Positions 34,900-43,843 of a DNA stretch of 64,000 nt are shown in pieces. Every line of letters starts with the position of its first letter. Positions within the stretch are counted from its first letter, which is position 1. The DNA comes from Loktanella gaetbuli (GTDB taxonomy: Bacteria > Pseudomonadota > Alphaproteobacteria > Rhodobacterales > Rhodobacteraceae). The position numbers and the translations under genes are program-made. Location: NCBI RefSeq assembly GCF_020531945.1, contig NZ_JAJATZ010000002.1, positions 186,001 to 250,000 on the forward strand, read 5' to 3'. The notes below the pieces were generated by a model, which saw only the letters and a list, made by a program, of their open reading frames with translations, searched no databases and was not told the DNA's origin.

Positions 34900-35516
34900 G
34901 CGTCGGTTTCCTCGGCATCCTTGTCCTGCTGGATCATGTAGGGTTCCAGCCCCATGATCTGCCAGACCATGAACACCATCATAAGGGCCGGAAAACCAAA
35001 GGTTTCGACCTTGACCCAGACATCGGTCGACTGCGTGCGCCACAGGATTTCGTTGAACACCGCGAGAAAGATGAAAAACGCCGTGATCCGCCGGGTCAGC
35101 AGCATCCAGCCTGCAGTCCGCATCGGGATCAGTTCGCCCATTACCCATTCCAGATAGGACCGCCCCCGCAACAGCCCGAACCCAAGGATGGCCGCGAGGA
35201 ATGTATAGACGATGGTGGTCTTCATCTTGAAAAACCGTTCGTCGTTGAAATAGCCCGTCAACCCGCCGAAAAAGATCACCATGACAGCGGTGAATACCTG
35301 CATCCGGCTCAACTTGCCGGTCAGCGCCCACAGGATCGCCATTGCGACCAACATGATCGGCACAAACAGCAGGGTCGCCACGATGAACCCCGAGTAGGCT
35401 GTGCCGCCTATGTCAAAGGTGCGTTCATCCAACCGCTGGTAGATGATGAAAAACGCCAGTGTCGGTCCCAGTTCCAGCACCTGTTTCAGCACCGGATTGA
35501 TCTTGCGTTCACTCAT
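34896..35516 (-). CDS. Inner membrane-spanning protein YciB / IspZ-like
   Basis: 206 residues, six membrane segments. The N-terminus KQVLELGPTLAFFIIYQRLD and the central VFTAVMVIFFGGLTGYFNDE, KMKTTIVYTFLAAILGFGLL, and RRITAFFIFLAVFNEILWRT are hallmark YciB strings. Family role: cell envelope and septation in enterics and Shigella IspZ; not settled in alphaproteobacteria. Strong AAGGAAGG before the ATG. The 25-base gap from ftsY suggests an ftsY-yciB operon, common in this order. Confidence 0.94.
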   Translation of the reverse strand: MSERKINPVLKQVLELGPTLAFFIIYQRLDERTFDIGGTAYSGFIVATLLFVPIMLVAMAILWALTGKLSRMQVFTAVMVIFFGGLTGYFNDERFFKMKTTIVYTFLAAILGFGLLRGRSYLEWVMGELIPMRTAGWMLLTRRITAFFIFLAVFNEILWRTQSTDVWVKVETFGFPALMMVFMVWQIMGLEPYMIQQDKDAEETDA

Positions 35517-35541
35517 TGACTTGCCTTCCTTGCGGCCTGCA

Positions 35542-36639
35542 TCACGGTCGGTCCAACCCGACCAATGCTGCGGCAAAATCCTCTGGATCGAACGGTGCCA
35601 GGTCGTCGATCTGTTCGCCCACGCCGATGGCGTGGATCGGCAGGCCAAACTTGTCCGCCAGCGCCACCAGCACGCCGCCCTTGGCCGTGCCGTCCAGTTT
35701 CGTCATCACGAGGCCCGACACATCGGCCAGTTCCTGAAACACCTTGACCTGTTGCAGCGCATTCTGACCGGTGGTCGCATCCAGCACCAGCAGGGTGTTA
35801 TGCGGCGCATCGGGGTCTTTCTTGCGGATCACGCGCACGATCTTGGACAGTTCTTCCATCAGGTCGGCCCGGTTCTGCAACCGCCCCGCCGTGTCGATCA
35901 TCAACAGATCAGCGCCGTCCGCCTGCGCCTTGGTCATCGCGTCAAAGGCCAGTGACGCGGGGTCTGACCCCTCTGGCGCGGTCAGTACCGGCACGCCGGC
36001 CCGGTCGCCCCATACCTGAAGCTGCTCGACCGCCGCGGCACGAAACGTGTCGCCCGCCGCGATCACGACCGATTTGCCCGCCGCCTTGAACTGGCTCGCC
36101 AGCTTGCCGATCGTTGTGGTCTTGCCCGACCCGTTCACGCCGACCACCAGCACCACCTGCGGGCGATGCGCATACAGCGGCATCGGTCGCGCGACGGGGT
36201 CCATGATCCGCGTCACCTCGTCCGCCAGCAGCTGTTTGATTTCCGACACGGACAGTTTTCGGCCCAAGCGTCCCTCGGCCATGTTGGCGGTGACGCGCAG
36301 TGCGGTATCAACCCCCATATCGGCGGCAATCAGCAGCTCTTCCAGCTGTTCGACCATGTCGTCATCCAGCGTGCGACGCACCACCGGGGCCGCGTCCTTT
36401 CCCTTGAACAACCCGCCAAGGATGCCGGGCTGGCTGGCAGAGGCAGGAGGCTGGGGCGCGGGGTCATCCATGACCGGCGCGGGCGGCGTTTGCGGGTCCG
36501 GGCGCACATGCGGTTCAGGCGCAGGCACCGGTGCATCCGGCTCTGCAGCACCTCCCTCTGACACGATGGCATCCAGTCCCTCGTCCAGTTTTGACGACGA
36601 CCGGAACATCTTGTCCTTGAGTTTCTTGAAAAATGCCAT
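35542..36639 (-). CDS. ftsY: Signal recognition particle receptor FtsY
   Basis: 365 residues. FtsY docks SRP-ribosome complexes at the Sec translocon. An acidic/proline linker (residues ~25-80) is followed by the N helical bundle and the G domain: VVLVVGVNGSGKTTTIGKLA (G1), VIAAGDTFRAAAVEQLQVWG, LLMIDTAGRLQNRADLMEEL (G3), VMTKLDGTAKGGVLVALADK (G4) and IGVGEQIDDLAPFDPEDFAA. All GTPase motifs are intact. ATG 36639 has AAGGCGG upstream. Divergent from the lytic transglycosylase. Confidence 0.97.
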   Translation of the reverse strand: MAFFKKLKDKMFRSSSKLDEGLDAIVSEGGAAEPDAPVPAPEPHVRPDPQTPPAPVMDDPAPQPPASASQPGILGGLFKGKDAAPVVRRTLDDDMVEQLEELLIAADMGVDTALRVTANMAEGRLGRKLSVSEIKQLLADEVTRIMDPVARPMPLYAHRPQVVLVVGVNGSGKTTTIGKLASQFKAAGKSVVIAAGDTFRAAAVEQLQVWGDRAGVPVLTAPEGSDPASLAFDAMTKAQADGADLLMIDTAGRLQNRADLMEELSKIVRVIRKKDPDAPHNTLLVLDATTGQNALQQVKVFQELADVSGLVMTKLDGTAKGGVLVALADKFGLPIHAIGVGEQIDDLAPFDPEDFAAALVGLDRP

Positions 36640-36741
36640 CGGGTCCGCCTTGATCAGTTGCACCCTAGCTAGTCTCTCGCGCAGTCAAAGAAAAGAGAGC
36701 GACGCTTGACCGGGCCACCTGCACTGGCTCTAACCTGTGGC

Positions 36742-37623
36742 ATGTTGCGTATTGTCCTGTTTCTGATCGCCCTCGCGGGGCCTGCGGCCGCCCAGTCAGA
36801 ACCGGGCACGATGTGCAGCAGCGGCAAATGGGGGAACGTCCAATGCATCCGACCAGCGCATTTTGCCCACGACACTTGTCAGGCCATCGCGCATTTCGCC
36901 GATGAAAACGCACTGCCACCGGGGTTCTTCGCGCGCCTGATCTGGCAAGAAAGCCGCTTTGACCCCAACGCACTCTCGCCGGCCAACGCCCGTGGCATCG
37001 CGCAGTTCATCGACAGCACGGCACAGCTACGCGGTATGCGTGACAGCCTGAACCCGGCGCTGGCACTCGAACATGCCGCACGCTATCTGGGCGAGATGAC
37101 CCGGACCTACGGCAATGTCGGCCTGGCTGCCGTCGGGTACAACGGTGGCGAACGCCGCGCCGAGGGCTTGATCGCGCAAACCGCAGGACTGATGCCCGAG
37201 ACCGTGGACTATGTGCAGATCATCACAGGTCACGCCGCCGAAACCTGGCGTGACGCACCGCCAGCCGACCCTGATTTCAGGCTACAGGGCGACATGCCGT
37301 TCCAGCAGGCCTGCGTCGTTTTGGCCCGCGACCGCATCATGACCCGCTATCCGCCACCGGAACCCCGGTTTGCGCCATGGGGGGCGCAACTGGCTTTTGG
37401 CCGGACCAAAGCAGAGGCAACACGCGCCTACAGCCGCCGCGCCGGCGATTGCGGGTTCGACAGGGGCGGCCGCGCATTGGACCTTGTTTTCGTGCGCAAT
37501 CGCGTCTCGGGGCGTCAGGGCTACTACATGGCACGGGTTGCCGCACAATCGTCAGCTGACGCAAACGGGGTTTGCCAGACGGCGCGTGCCAGCGGTTGCA
37601 GCTGTGCCGTCTACAGCAACTAG
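36742..37623 (+). CDS. Lytic transglycosylase, SLT domain, secreted
   Basis: 293 residues with a signal peptide MLRIVLFLIALAGPAAAQ. The lysozyme-like SLT domain follows: LIWQESRFDPNALSPANARG with the catalytic Glu, GIAQFIDSTAQLRGM and LAAVGYNGGERRAEGL, so it cleaves peptidoglycan glycan strands in the periplasm. The C-terminal 120 residues are a separate cysteine-containing region (PFQQACVVLARDRIM, AGDCGFDRGG, SGCSCAVYSN) of unknown role. Start 36742 is set by the signal peptide. Stop codons overlap those of the convergent formate dehydrogenase gene by 4 nt (CTAG). Confidence 0.92.
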   Translation: MLRIVLFLIALAGPAAAQSEPGTMCSSGKWGNVQCIRPAHFAHDTCQAIAHFADENALPPGFFARLIWQESRFDPNALSPANARGIAQFIDSTAQLRGMRDSLNPALALEHAARYLGEMTRTYGNVGLAAVGYNGGERRAEGLIAQTAGLMPETVDYVQIITGHAAETWRDAPPADPDFRLQGDMPFQQACVVLARDRIMTRYPPPEPRFAPWGAQLAFGRTKAEATRAYSRRAGDCGFDRGGRALDLVFVRNRVSGRQGYYMARVAAQSSADANGVCQTARASGCSCAVYSN

Positions 37624-39305
37624 ACCTCGTCCGGAAAGAACTTGATCGTGGACCGAATGGCATTCGGGGCCGCCTGACCCAGCCCGCAGATCGAGGCATC
37701 GACCATGACCTGGCTCAGGTCCTCCAGCAAATCCTGATCCCAGCGATCGGCCTGCATCAGTTTCACCGCCTTTTCGCATCCGACCCGGCAGGGTGTGCAT
37801 TGCCCGCAGGATTCGTCGGCAAAAAAGGCCAGCATGTTCAGCGCCGCCGCGCGCGCGCTGTCCTGATCGGACAGGACCACGACCGCAGCCGATCCGATAA
37901 ACGTGCCGTAGGGGGCCAGGGTGTCGAAATCCAGCGGCACGTCATCGATCCGTGCGGGCAGCAATCCCGATGACGGTCCGCCCGGTTGATACGCCATGAA
38001 CCGGTGACCTGCGCACATGCCCCCTGCCGCGGCGATGACATCGGTGATCGTAGATCCGGCAGGCAGCAGGTAGACACCCGGCACCCTGACACGGCCCGAA
38101 ACCGAATAGTTCCGCAACCCGCGGCGACCGTTCTTTTCCACCGCCGACAAGACCTGCGGCCCTTCGCGGCAGACGCGCGCGACCCAGATCAGCGTTTCGA
38201 CATTATGCACCAGCGTCGGGCGATCAAATATGCCACGCTGCGCGACATAAGGCGGCCTGTGACGCGGAATGCCACGCTTGCCTTCGATGCTCTCGATCAT
38301 GGCAGATTCCTCGCCACAGATGTAACTGCCCGCCCCGCGCCGCAGATCGACATAGCCCGGCGCGATGATCCCCGCCTGTTCCAGACGCGCCAGTTCATCC
38401 CGCAGGATCGCGATGGCGGCGGGGTATTCGTCACGCATGTAAAGATAGATGCGATCCGCCGCGACCGCCCAGGCCGCGATCAACATCCCCTCGAGGAACA
38501 GATGCGGCGTGCGTTCCAGATACCAGCGGTCCTTGAATGTGCCGGGTTCACCCTCGTCCCCGTTGACGGCCATGTAGCGCGGTCCGGCCTCGGCCCGCAC
38601 AAAACCCCACTTCTTGCCGGACGGAAAGCCGGCACCACCAAGGCCGCGCAAACCCGATTCTGCGACCTGCGCCTGAACCGCCTCCCAGTCACCGTCCGAC
38701 CGCAGGGTCCGCAAGGTGTCATAGCCGCCTGCGTCCTGATACGCCTCCAGCCCCTCATATGCGGGTATTTCGGCGTGGGTATGACCTGCATCGATCGCCG
38801 CGCGCACCTTGGTCACGGTCGCGTTGTCGATCGCATGATGCCCCAGATGCAGTGCGGGTGCAGTGTCGCAGCGCCCCATGCAAGGCGCACGCACCACGCG
38901 CACACGGTCCGCCGGCAGATCGTCGATCAGCGCCTGTTTCAGCGCCTGCGCCCCCGCTAGTTCGCACGATAGCGACTCGCAGATGCGGATCGTCAGCGCG
39001 GGCGGCGGTGTCTCACCCTCCTTCACCACATCAAAATGCGCGTAGAAGGTTGCGACTTCGTAAACTTCGGTCTGGGACAGTCGCATTTCCTCGGCCAGCG
39101 CGCGCAGATGGGCCGCAGACAGACAACCGTAGGCATCCTGAACAAGGTGCAGATATTCGATCAACATGTCGCGCTGGCGGGCCCGGTCGCCCAGCAGATC
39201 GCGGATCTGATCCCAGGCCAGATCGTCCAGCTGCCGACCCTTGGGCGTGCGCCGCCCCTTGCCCTTGCCGGATTTCCAGACACCCTTGTCCTGATCAAGT
39301 GCCAT
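37620..39305 (-). CDS. NAD-dependent formate dehydrogenase FdsG-FdsB fusion (NuoE-NuoF like)
   Basis: 561 residues combining a NuoE-like [2Fe-2S] part (CESLSCELAG and APCMGRCDTAP give the four cysteines) and a NuoF-like part with NAD (GLRGLGGAGFPSGKKWGFVR), FMN (VNGDEGEPGTFKDRWYLERT, SYICGEESAMIESIEGKRG) and [4Fe-4S] (CGQCTPCRVGCEK with ICGLG) sites. All ligands are present. Family: diaphorase module of soluble Mo/W formate dehydrogenase or NAD-reducing hydrogenase. No FdsA catalytic subunit or FdhD flanks it, so here it stands alone. A basic N-terminal 20 residues precede the domain. ATG 39305 has GGGAGAG upstream. Confidence 0.88.
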   Translation of the reverse strand: MALDQDKGVWKSGKGKGRRTPKGRQLDDLAWDQIRDLLGDRARQRDMLIEYLHLVQDAYGCLSAAHLRALAEEMRLSQTEVYEVATFYAHFDVVKEGETPPPALTIRICESLSCELAGAQALKQALIDDLPADRVRVVRAPCMGRCDTAPALHLGHHAIDNATVTKVRAAIDAGHTHAEIPAYEGLEAYQDAGGYDTLRTLRSDGDWEAVQAQVAESGLRGLGGAGFPSGKKWGFVRAEAGPRYMAVNGDEGEPGTFKDRWYLERTPHLFLEGMLIAAWAVAADRIYLYMRDEYPAAIAILRDELARLEQAGIIAPGYVDLRRGAGSYICGEESAMIESIEGKRGIPRHRPPYVAQRGIFDRPTLVHNVETLIWVARVCREGPQVLSAVEKNGRRGLRNYSVSGRVRVPGVYLLPAGSTITDVIAAAGGMCAGHRFMAYQPGGPSSGLLPARIDDVPLDFDTLAPYGTFIGSAAVVVLSDQDSARAAALNMLAFFADESCGQCTPCRVGCEKAVKLMQADRWDQDLLEDLSQVMVDASICGLGQAAPNAIRSTIKFFPDEV

Positions 39306-39480
39306 GCTGTCTCTCCCGTGCGCGTTTCCTCGGGAACCTAACCTGCACCCGACCTGTTGCAACATGCAAAAGCGACGGATCATCGGCATCCCGCGCAGCG
39401 ACGTGGTGTCATGCGGCAATCTGGGCCGCGACAGCGCCCTGCGCCCCATGTTACGTCTTGACCCAGGAAACCCGGACAAA

Positions 39481-40500
39481 ATGATGCCTGCACTTGCGCT
39501 CTTCTCATTTGCGACACTGATTCCGCTGCCACTGCTGTTGGCCGGGGCGTTTTGGGGCGGGGTCTGGGTCTGGCTGGCCCTGTTTTACATCAGCGTGTTC
39601 ACCTACCTGATGGACCAACTGGTCCGCATCGTGCCTGCCGCAGCGCAGGATCGCGAATTTCCGGCAGCCGACCCGCTCAGCATCGTGCTTGCCCTTGCGC
39701 ATTTCGTCCTTTTGGGCCTCGCCGTCTGGTCCATCGGCACTGGTCAGATCGGACTGTGGCAGTCCATCGGCCTGATCATCGCCACCGGACTCTATGTTGG
39801 GCAGGTCAGCAATTCGAATGCACATGAATTGATCCACAAGGGAGCCCGCCCCCTGAACATGCTGGGCCGCTGGATCTATATCTCGCAACTCTACGGCCAC
39901 CATACATCCGCCCATGTGCTGATCCATCACCGACTGGTCGCGACCCCCGATGACCCCGCCACCGCACGCCTTGGCGAAGGCTATTGGTCCTATGTGCCAC
40001 GCGCCTGGTTGGATGCCTTTCGCAAGGGATATCGCGCGGAAAAGGCGCGGCTGGACCGCGTGGGCCGCGGTCTGTGGCACAACCCTTATGTGACCTACGT
40101 CGCAGGCGGTCTGGGGTTCTGTGTCGCCGCAGCCCTGCTGGGCGGACCGCTGGGCCTGCTGACCTATTTCATCATCGTTGTCTATGCGCAGGGACAGCTT
40201 ATGTTGTCGGACTACGTCCAGCACTACGGCCTGACCAGACGCATCATCAACGGCAAGCCAGAACCGGTCGGCCCCCAGCACAGCTGGGACGCACCGCAGT
40301 GGTTTTCCAGCGCGCTGATGCTGAACGCACCGCGCCATGCGGACCACCACGCCCATCCCGCCCGTCCGTTCCCGGAACTTCAGCTTCATGCGGATGCGCC
40401 CAGATTGCCCCGCAGCCTGCCCGCAATGGCAAGCCTTGCGCTGTTTCCGCCGCTATGGCGCCGCGTGATGGACCGCCGCGTCGCCCGCCTGGCCGCATGA
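39481..40500 (+). CDS. AlkB-like alkane/fatty-acid hydroxylase (membrane di-iron)
   Basis: 339 residues, about six membrane helices and the histidine clusters of the AlkB/desaturase superfamily: SNAHELIHKGARPL, GHHTSAHVLIHHRLVATPDD and LNAPRHADHHAHPARPFPEL. Alkane 1-monooxygenases have closely similar boxes (HELIHK, DDPATA, RHADHH). Likely hydroxylates an aliphatic chain using rubredoxin or ferredoxin electrons; neither partner is nearby. The start 39481 (ATGATG) opens the first helix and has AGGAAA upstream; ATG 39448 is a weaker choice. Divergent from the formate dehydrogenase gene. Confidence 0.87.
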   Translation: MMPALALFSFATLIPLPLLLAGAFWGGVWVWLALFYISVFTYLMDQLVRIVPAAAQDREFPAADPLSIVLALAHFVLLGLAVWSIGTGQIGLWQSIGLIIATGLYVGQVSNSNAHELIHKGARPLNMLGRWIYISQLYGHHTSAHVLIHHRLVATPDDPATARLGEGYWSYVPRAWLDAFRKGYRAEKARLDRVGRGLWHNPYVTYVAGGLGFCVAAALLGGPLGLLTYFIIVVYAQGQLMLSDYVQHYGLTRRIINGKPEPVGPQHSWDAPQWFSSALMLNAPRHADHHAHPARPFPELQLHADAPRLPRSLPAMASLALFPPLWRRVMDRRVARLAA

Positions 40501-40877
40501 GAACCGCCGCAGCCCTCTTGTGCGTGCTGACAGCACCCGCGCTGGCCGATCCCATGACAGGCCCCGAATTCGACGCATATGCCACCGGCCGAACCCTTTC
40601 CTTTGCAGCCCCCGACGGCACGGTATTCGGCATCGAGAAATATCTGCCGGACCAGCGCGTGCGCTGGTCAGCGGCCCCCGGCATGTGCGTTGACGGCAGC
40701 TGGTTCGCATCTGGCGGTGCCATCTGTTTCGTCTACGACGGCGACCCGATCCCGAAATGCTGGGATGTCACACTGACTGAAACAGGCCTGCGCGCGGTCT
40801 CTGCGCAATTCGGCACCGTGCTGGTCGAGGCGCAGGAAACCACGCTGTCCTGTCCCGGCCCGGATCTGCTGTCCTAG
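40497..40877 (+). CDS. Small secreted protein with disulfide-like cysteines
   Basis: 126 residues. Signal peptide RTAAALLCVLTAPALA followed by a soluble domain containing AAPGMCVDGSWFASGGAICF, IPKCWDVTL and LSCPGPD, i.e. four cysteines that could pair in the periplasm. Translated by ATGA overlap with the AlkB-like gene, so probably made with it. No domain recognised. Stop codons overlap xseA by 4 nt (CTAG). Confidence 0.8.
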   Translation: MRTAAALLCVLTAPALADPMTGPEFDAYATGRTLSFAAPDGTVFGIEKYLPDQRVRWSAAPGMCVDGSWFASGGAICFVYDGDPIPKCWDVTLTETGLRAVSAQFGTVLVEAQETTLSCPGPDLLS

Positions 40878-42298
40878 ACAAGCATGCCTTGCGGATCGTC
40901 ACCGACCACCATCCGTCCGTCCGCGAATTCGATCTCGATCTCACGGGCCTTGGCCGCCGCCTGCGTGCTGGTCACCACCGCACCGTCTCCTCGGACCACG
41001 GCATAGCCCCGGCGCAGGGTCTCCTTGTAACCCACCGACTCGCGCACGCGATCCAGCGCATCCAGGCGGGCGCGTCGCCGTTCCAGATCGCGTCCTGCCC
41101 GGTCCGACAAACGCCCCAGGGCATGCACCAGACGATCCTGTGCCCGCCCCATGTCCGGTGCGGCCAATCGGGCGGCCAGCGCATCTAGCCTGCGCCGCTG
41201 TTCCGCCACGCCGCGCGCCAGCAGGGCAGGCCGCAGGGCCGCATCGGCCAGTTGCACCCGCTTCTTGTTCGCCGCAGCCCGCAGCGCACCGGGCAATCGC
41301 TCGCCCAGATAATCCAGCCGTTGTCGCGGCCCCTGCAACAGCGCTTCGGGTTGTGGCAATCCACGCCCCAGATCGCGCAGACGCTGATCGCGCTGCACAA
41401 GCCCAGTGCTGACGGCCCGGCTGATCCGCGCGCCCATCTGGTCCAGTCCGGCCTTCAGCTCCATGCGCACGGGCACCGCGATTTCCGCCGCCGCCGTCGG
41501 CGTGGGCGCACGTCGGTCCGATACATAGTCGATCAAGGTGGTGTCGGTCTCGTGCCCCACGGCGCTGATCAGCGGAATGGCACTGTCGGCCGCAGCGCGC
41601 GCGACGATTTCCTCGTTGAACCCCCACAGATCCTCGATTGACCCGCCACCGCGGGCCACGATGATCAGATCAGGCCGGGGCAAGGCACCGCCCGGCGTCA
41701 GCGCATTGAACCCCCTGATCGCCTGCGCGACCTCGGGGGCGCATTTCGCACCCTGCACGGCGACGGGCCAGACCAGGACCTTGCGCGGGAACCGATCCCG
41801 CAGGCGGTGCAGGATGTCGCGGATCACCGCACCACTGGGCGAGGTCACGACACCGATGATCTCTGGCAGAAACGGCAAGGCCTGCTTGCGCGCGGGGTCG
41901 AACAGCCCCTCGGCCTGCAAGGCTGCCTTACGCTTTTCCAGCATCGCCATCAGCGCGCCGGCACCCGCAGGCGTCATGTCCTCGATGAGGATCTGGTATT
42001 TCGACTGGCCGGGAAATGTCGTCAGCTTGCCCGTGGCGATGACCTCCATCCCCTCTTCGGGCTGCTGGACCAGCGCATTGGCCCGCCCTTTCCAGATGAT
42101 ACCCGACAGCACCGACCGATCATCCTTGAGGTCCAGATAGACATGGCCCGACCGTGGTCGGGACACACGCCCGACCTCCCCGCGCACGCGCACGTGCCCG
42201 AATTCGCCCTCGATCGTCTTTTTGACCGCGCCCGAAATATCGGACACCGTGAATTCGGGCGTATTGCCACCGGGGCCGTCGTCTTCGAACAGATCCAT
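40874..42298 (-). CDS. xseA: Exodeoxyribonuclease VII large subunit
   Basis: 474 residues. Exo VII degrades single-stranded DNA. N-terminal OB domain: EFTVSDISGAVKKTIEGEFG, GHVYLDLKDDRSVLSGIIWK, MTPAGAGALMAMLEKRKAAL; catalytic region with VTSPSGAVIRDILHRLRDRF, DLIIVARGGGSIEDLWGFNE and ISAVGHETDTTLIDYVSDRR; then an arginine-rich helical tail. ATG 42298 opens the conserved start. The small subunit xseB is not adjacent. Divergent from purD with a 71-base gap. Confidence 0.96.
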   Translation of the reverse strand: MDLFEDDGPGGNTPEFTVSDISGAVKKTIEGEFGHVRVRGEVGRVSRPRSGHVYLDLKDDRSVLSGIIWKGRANALVQQPEEGMEVIATGKLTTFPGQSKYQILIEDMTPAGAGALMAMLEKRKAALQAEGLFDPARKQALPFLPEIIGVVTSPSGAVIRDILHRLRDRFPRKVLVWPVAVQGAKCAPEVAQAIRGFNALTPGGALPRPDLIIVARGGGSIEDLWGFNEEIVARAAADSAIPLISAVGHETDTTLIDYVSDRRAPTPTAAAEIAVPVRMELKAGLDQMGARISRAVSTGLVQRDQRLRDLGRGLPQPEALLQGPRQRLDYLGERLPGALRAAANKKRVQLADAALRPALLARGVAEQRRRLDALAARLAAPDMGRAQDRLVHALGRLSDRAGRDLERRRARLDALDRVRESVGYKETLRRGYAVVRGDGAVVTSTQAAAKAREIEIEFADGRMVVGDDPQGMLV

Positions 42299-42369
42299 CG
42301 TTGCTGCCTTGTGATCGTGTGACCCACACCCTAAAACGCGCAGCATCAAAGGCCAAGCGGGGGCGCGCA

Positions 42370-43632
42370 ATGAACATTCTGATCCTGGGCAGTGGTGGGC
42401 GTGAACACAGCCTCGCATGGGCCATCAAACAGAATCCGAAATGCGACCGCCTGATCGTGGCCCCCGGCAACGCAGGCGTAGCGCAGCTTGCCGAATGCGC
42501 GGCACTCGACATTCTCGATGGTCCAGCCGTTGCGACATTTGCCGCCGAACAATCCATCGACTTCATCGTGATCGGTCCAGAGGCGCCGCTGGCAGCCGGC
42601 GTGGCGGACGATCTGCGCGCCGCCGGATTTGCAGTTTTCGGACCATCCGCCGCTGCAGCCCGCCTCGAATCGTCCAAATCCTTTACAAAAGCGATCTGCG
42701 ATGCCTGCAACGCACCCACCGCATCCTACGCGCATTTCACACACGCCGACGACGCCAAGGACTACGTCCGCACCCGACCCGCACCGATCGTCATCAAGGC
42801 GGATGGCCTCGCCGCGGGCAAAGGTGTTGTCGTCGCCGAGACCACACAACAGGCACTTGCCGCCATCGACGACATGATGGGCGGCCAGTTCGGTGACGCA
42901 GGCGCCGAGGTGGTGGTCGAGGATTTCCTGACCGGCGAAGAGGCCTCATTCTTTGTTCTCGTGGACGGGACGACAGTGCTGCCGATCGGCACCGCACAGG
43001 ACCACAAACGCGCCTTTGACGGTGACACCGGACCCAATACCGGCGGCATGGGGGCCTATTCTCCTGCACCCGTGATGACCGAGGCCGTCACGCAAAAGGC
43101 ACTGGACGAAATCGTGCGCCCGACCATGCGGGAAATGGCCCAGCGCGGCACGCCGTTCAACGGGGTGCTCTTTGTCGGTCTGATGATCGACGCAGGCCAA
43201 CCCAGCCTCGTCGAATTCAATGTCCGCTTCGGCGACCCGGAATGTCAGGGGCTGATGATGCGCCTGGGTGGCCAGGTCCTCGACCTGCTCCAGGCCTGCG
43301 CCGAAGGCCGCCTGGATACGCAGCAGGTCCATTGGGCCGACGATCATGCCCTCAGCGTCGTCATGGCGGCAAATGGCTATCCCGGCGACTATGAAAAGGG
43401 CAGCGTGATCGCAGCCCTCGACTCCTTACCAGAGGACAGCTTTCACATGGCCTTTCATGCAGGGACGGCCCGACGTGACGGGCAGACGATTGCCACCGGT
43501 GGACGCGTTCTGGCCCTCACGGCACGCGGCGACACGTTGCAACAGGCCCGCGACCGCGCCTACGCCATGGTCGATGCGGTCGACTGGCCGCAGGGGTTTT
43601 GCCGCCGCGACATCGGCTGGCGCGCGCTCTGA
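42370..43632 (+). CDS. purD: Phosphoribosylamine-glycine ligase
   Basis: 420 residues. Second step of purine synthesis: phosphoribosylamine + glycine + ATP to GAR. Seen: NILILGSGGREHSLAWAIKQ, IGPEAPLAAGVADDLRAAGF, FGPSAAAARLESSKSFTKAI, the ATP-grasp VIKADGLAAGKGVVVAETTQ and the GGMGAYSPAP, EFNVRFGDPECQ metal and substrate loops. ATG 42370 opens the Rossmann start; an upstream TTG adds only non-conserved residues. A hairpin and a dispersed-repeat copy follow the gene. Confidence 0.97.
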   Translation: MNILILGSGGREHSLAWAIKQNPKCDRLIVAPGNAGVAQLAECAALDILDGPAVATFAAEQSIDFIVIGPEAPLAAGVADDLRAAGFAVFGPSAAAARLESSKSFTKAICDACNAPTASYAHFTHADDAKDYVRTRPAPIVIKADGLAAGKGVVVAETTQQALAAIDDMMGGQFGDAGAEVVVEDFLTGEEASFFVLVDGTTVLPIGTAQDHKRAFDGDTGPNTGGMGAYSPAPVMTEAVTQKALDEIVRPTMREMAQRGTPFNGVLFVGLMIDAGQPSLVEFNVRFGDPECQGLMMRLGGQVLDLLQACAEGRLDTQQVHWADDHALSVVMAANGYPGDYEKGSVIAALDSLPEDSFHMAFHAGTARRDGQTIATGGRVLALTARGDTLQQARDRAYAMVDAVDWPQGFCRRDIGWRAL

Positions 43633-43663
43633 ACCGCCGCCTTTGATCCAGGCACCTGCCCGC

Positions 43664-43697
43664 GCATCATCTTGCCGGAAATACTCCCGCCGGAGGC
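43664..43697 (+). repeat. Dispersed intergenic repeat, copy C (core plus hairpin)
   Basis: GCATCATCTTGC, CGG spacer, AAATACTC, then CCGCCGGAGGC, where CTCC and GGAG pair. Located 31 bases after purD in the same orientation. About 60 bases later (43757-43777) lies a separate perfect hairpin GCGATTTTC-GCA-GAAAATCGC without a T run. Confidence 0.75.
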
Positions 43698-43788
43698 ACC
43701 TGCCCCTGCAACCGGCACGACGCCCAGCGACAATGTAATGCCCGCGCAAGCGCCCGGCGATTTTCGCAGAAAATCGCGCCAGACATGG

Positions 43789-43818
43789 AAAAGGCCGCGT
43801 CCTCCCAAACGCGGCCTT
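43789..43818 (-). terminator. Terminator of the CarD gene
   Basis: On the minus strand: stem AAGGCCGCGT / ACGCGGCCTT with an 8-base loop, then TTTCC; starts 26 bases after the CarD stop. Confidence 0.82.
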
Positions 43819-43843
43819 CCCCCTCCCCCGGTGTGACGGGCTG

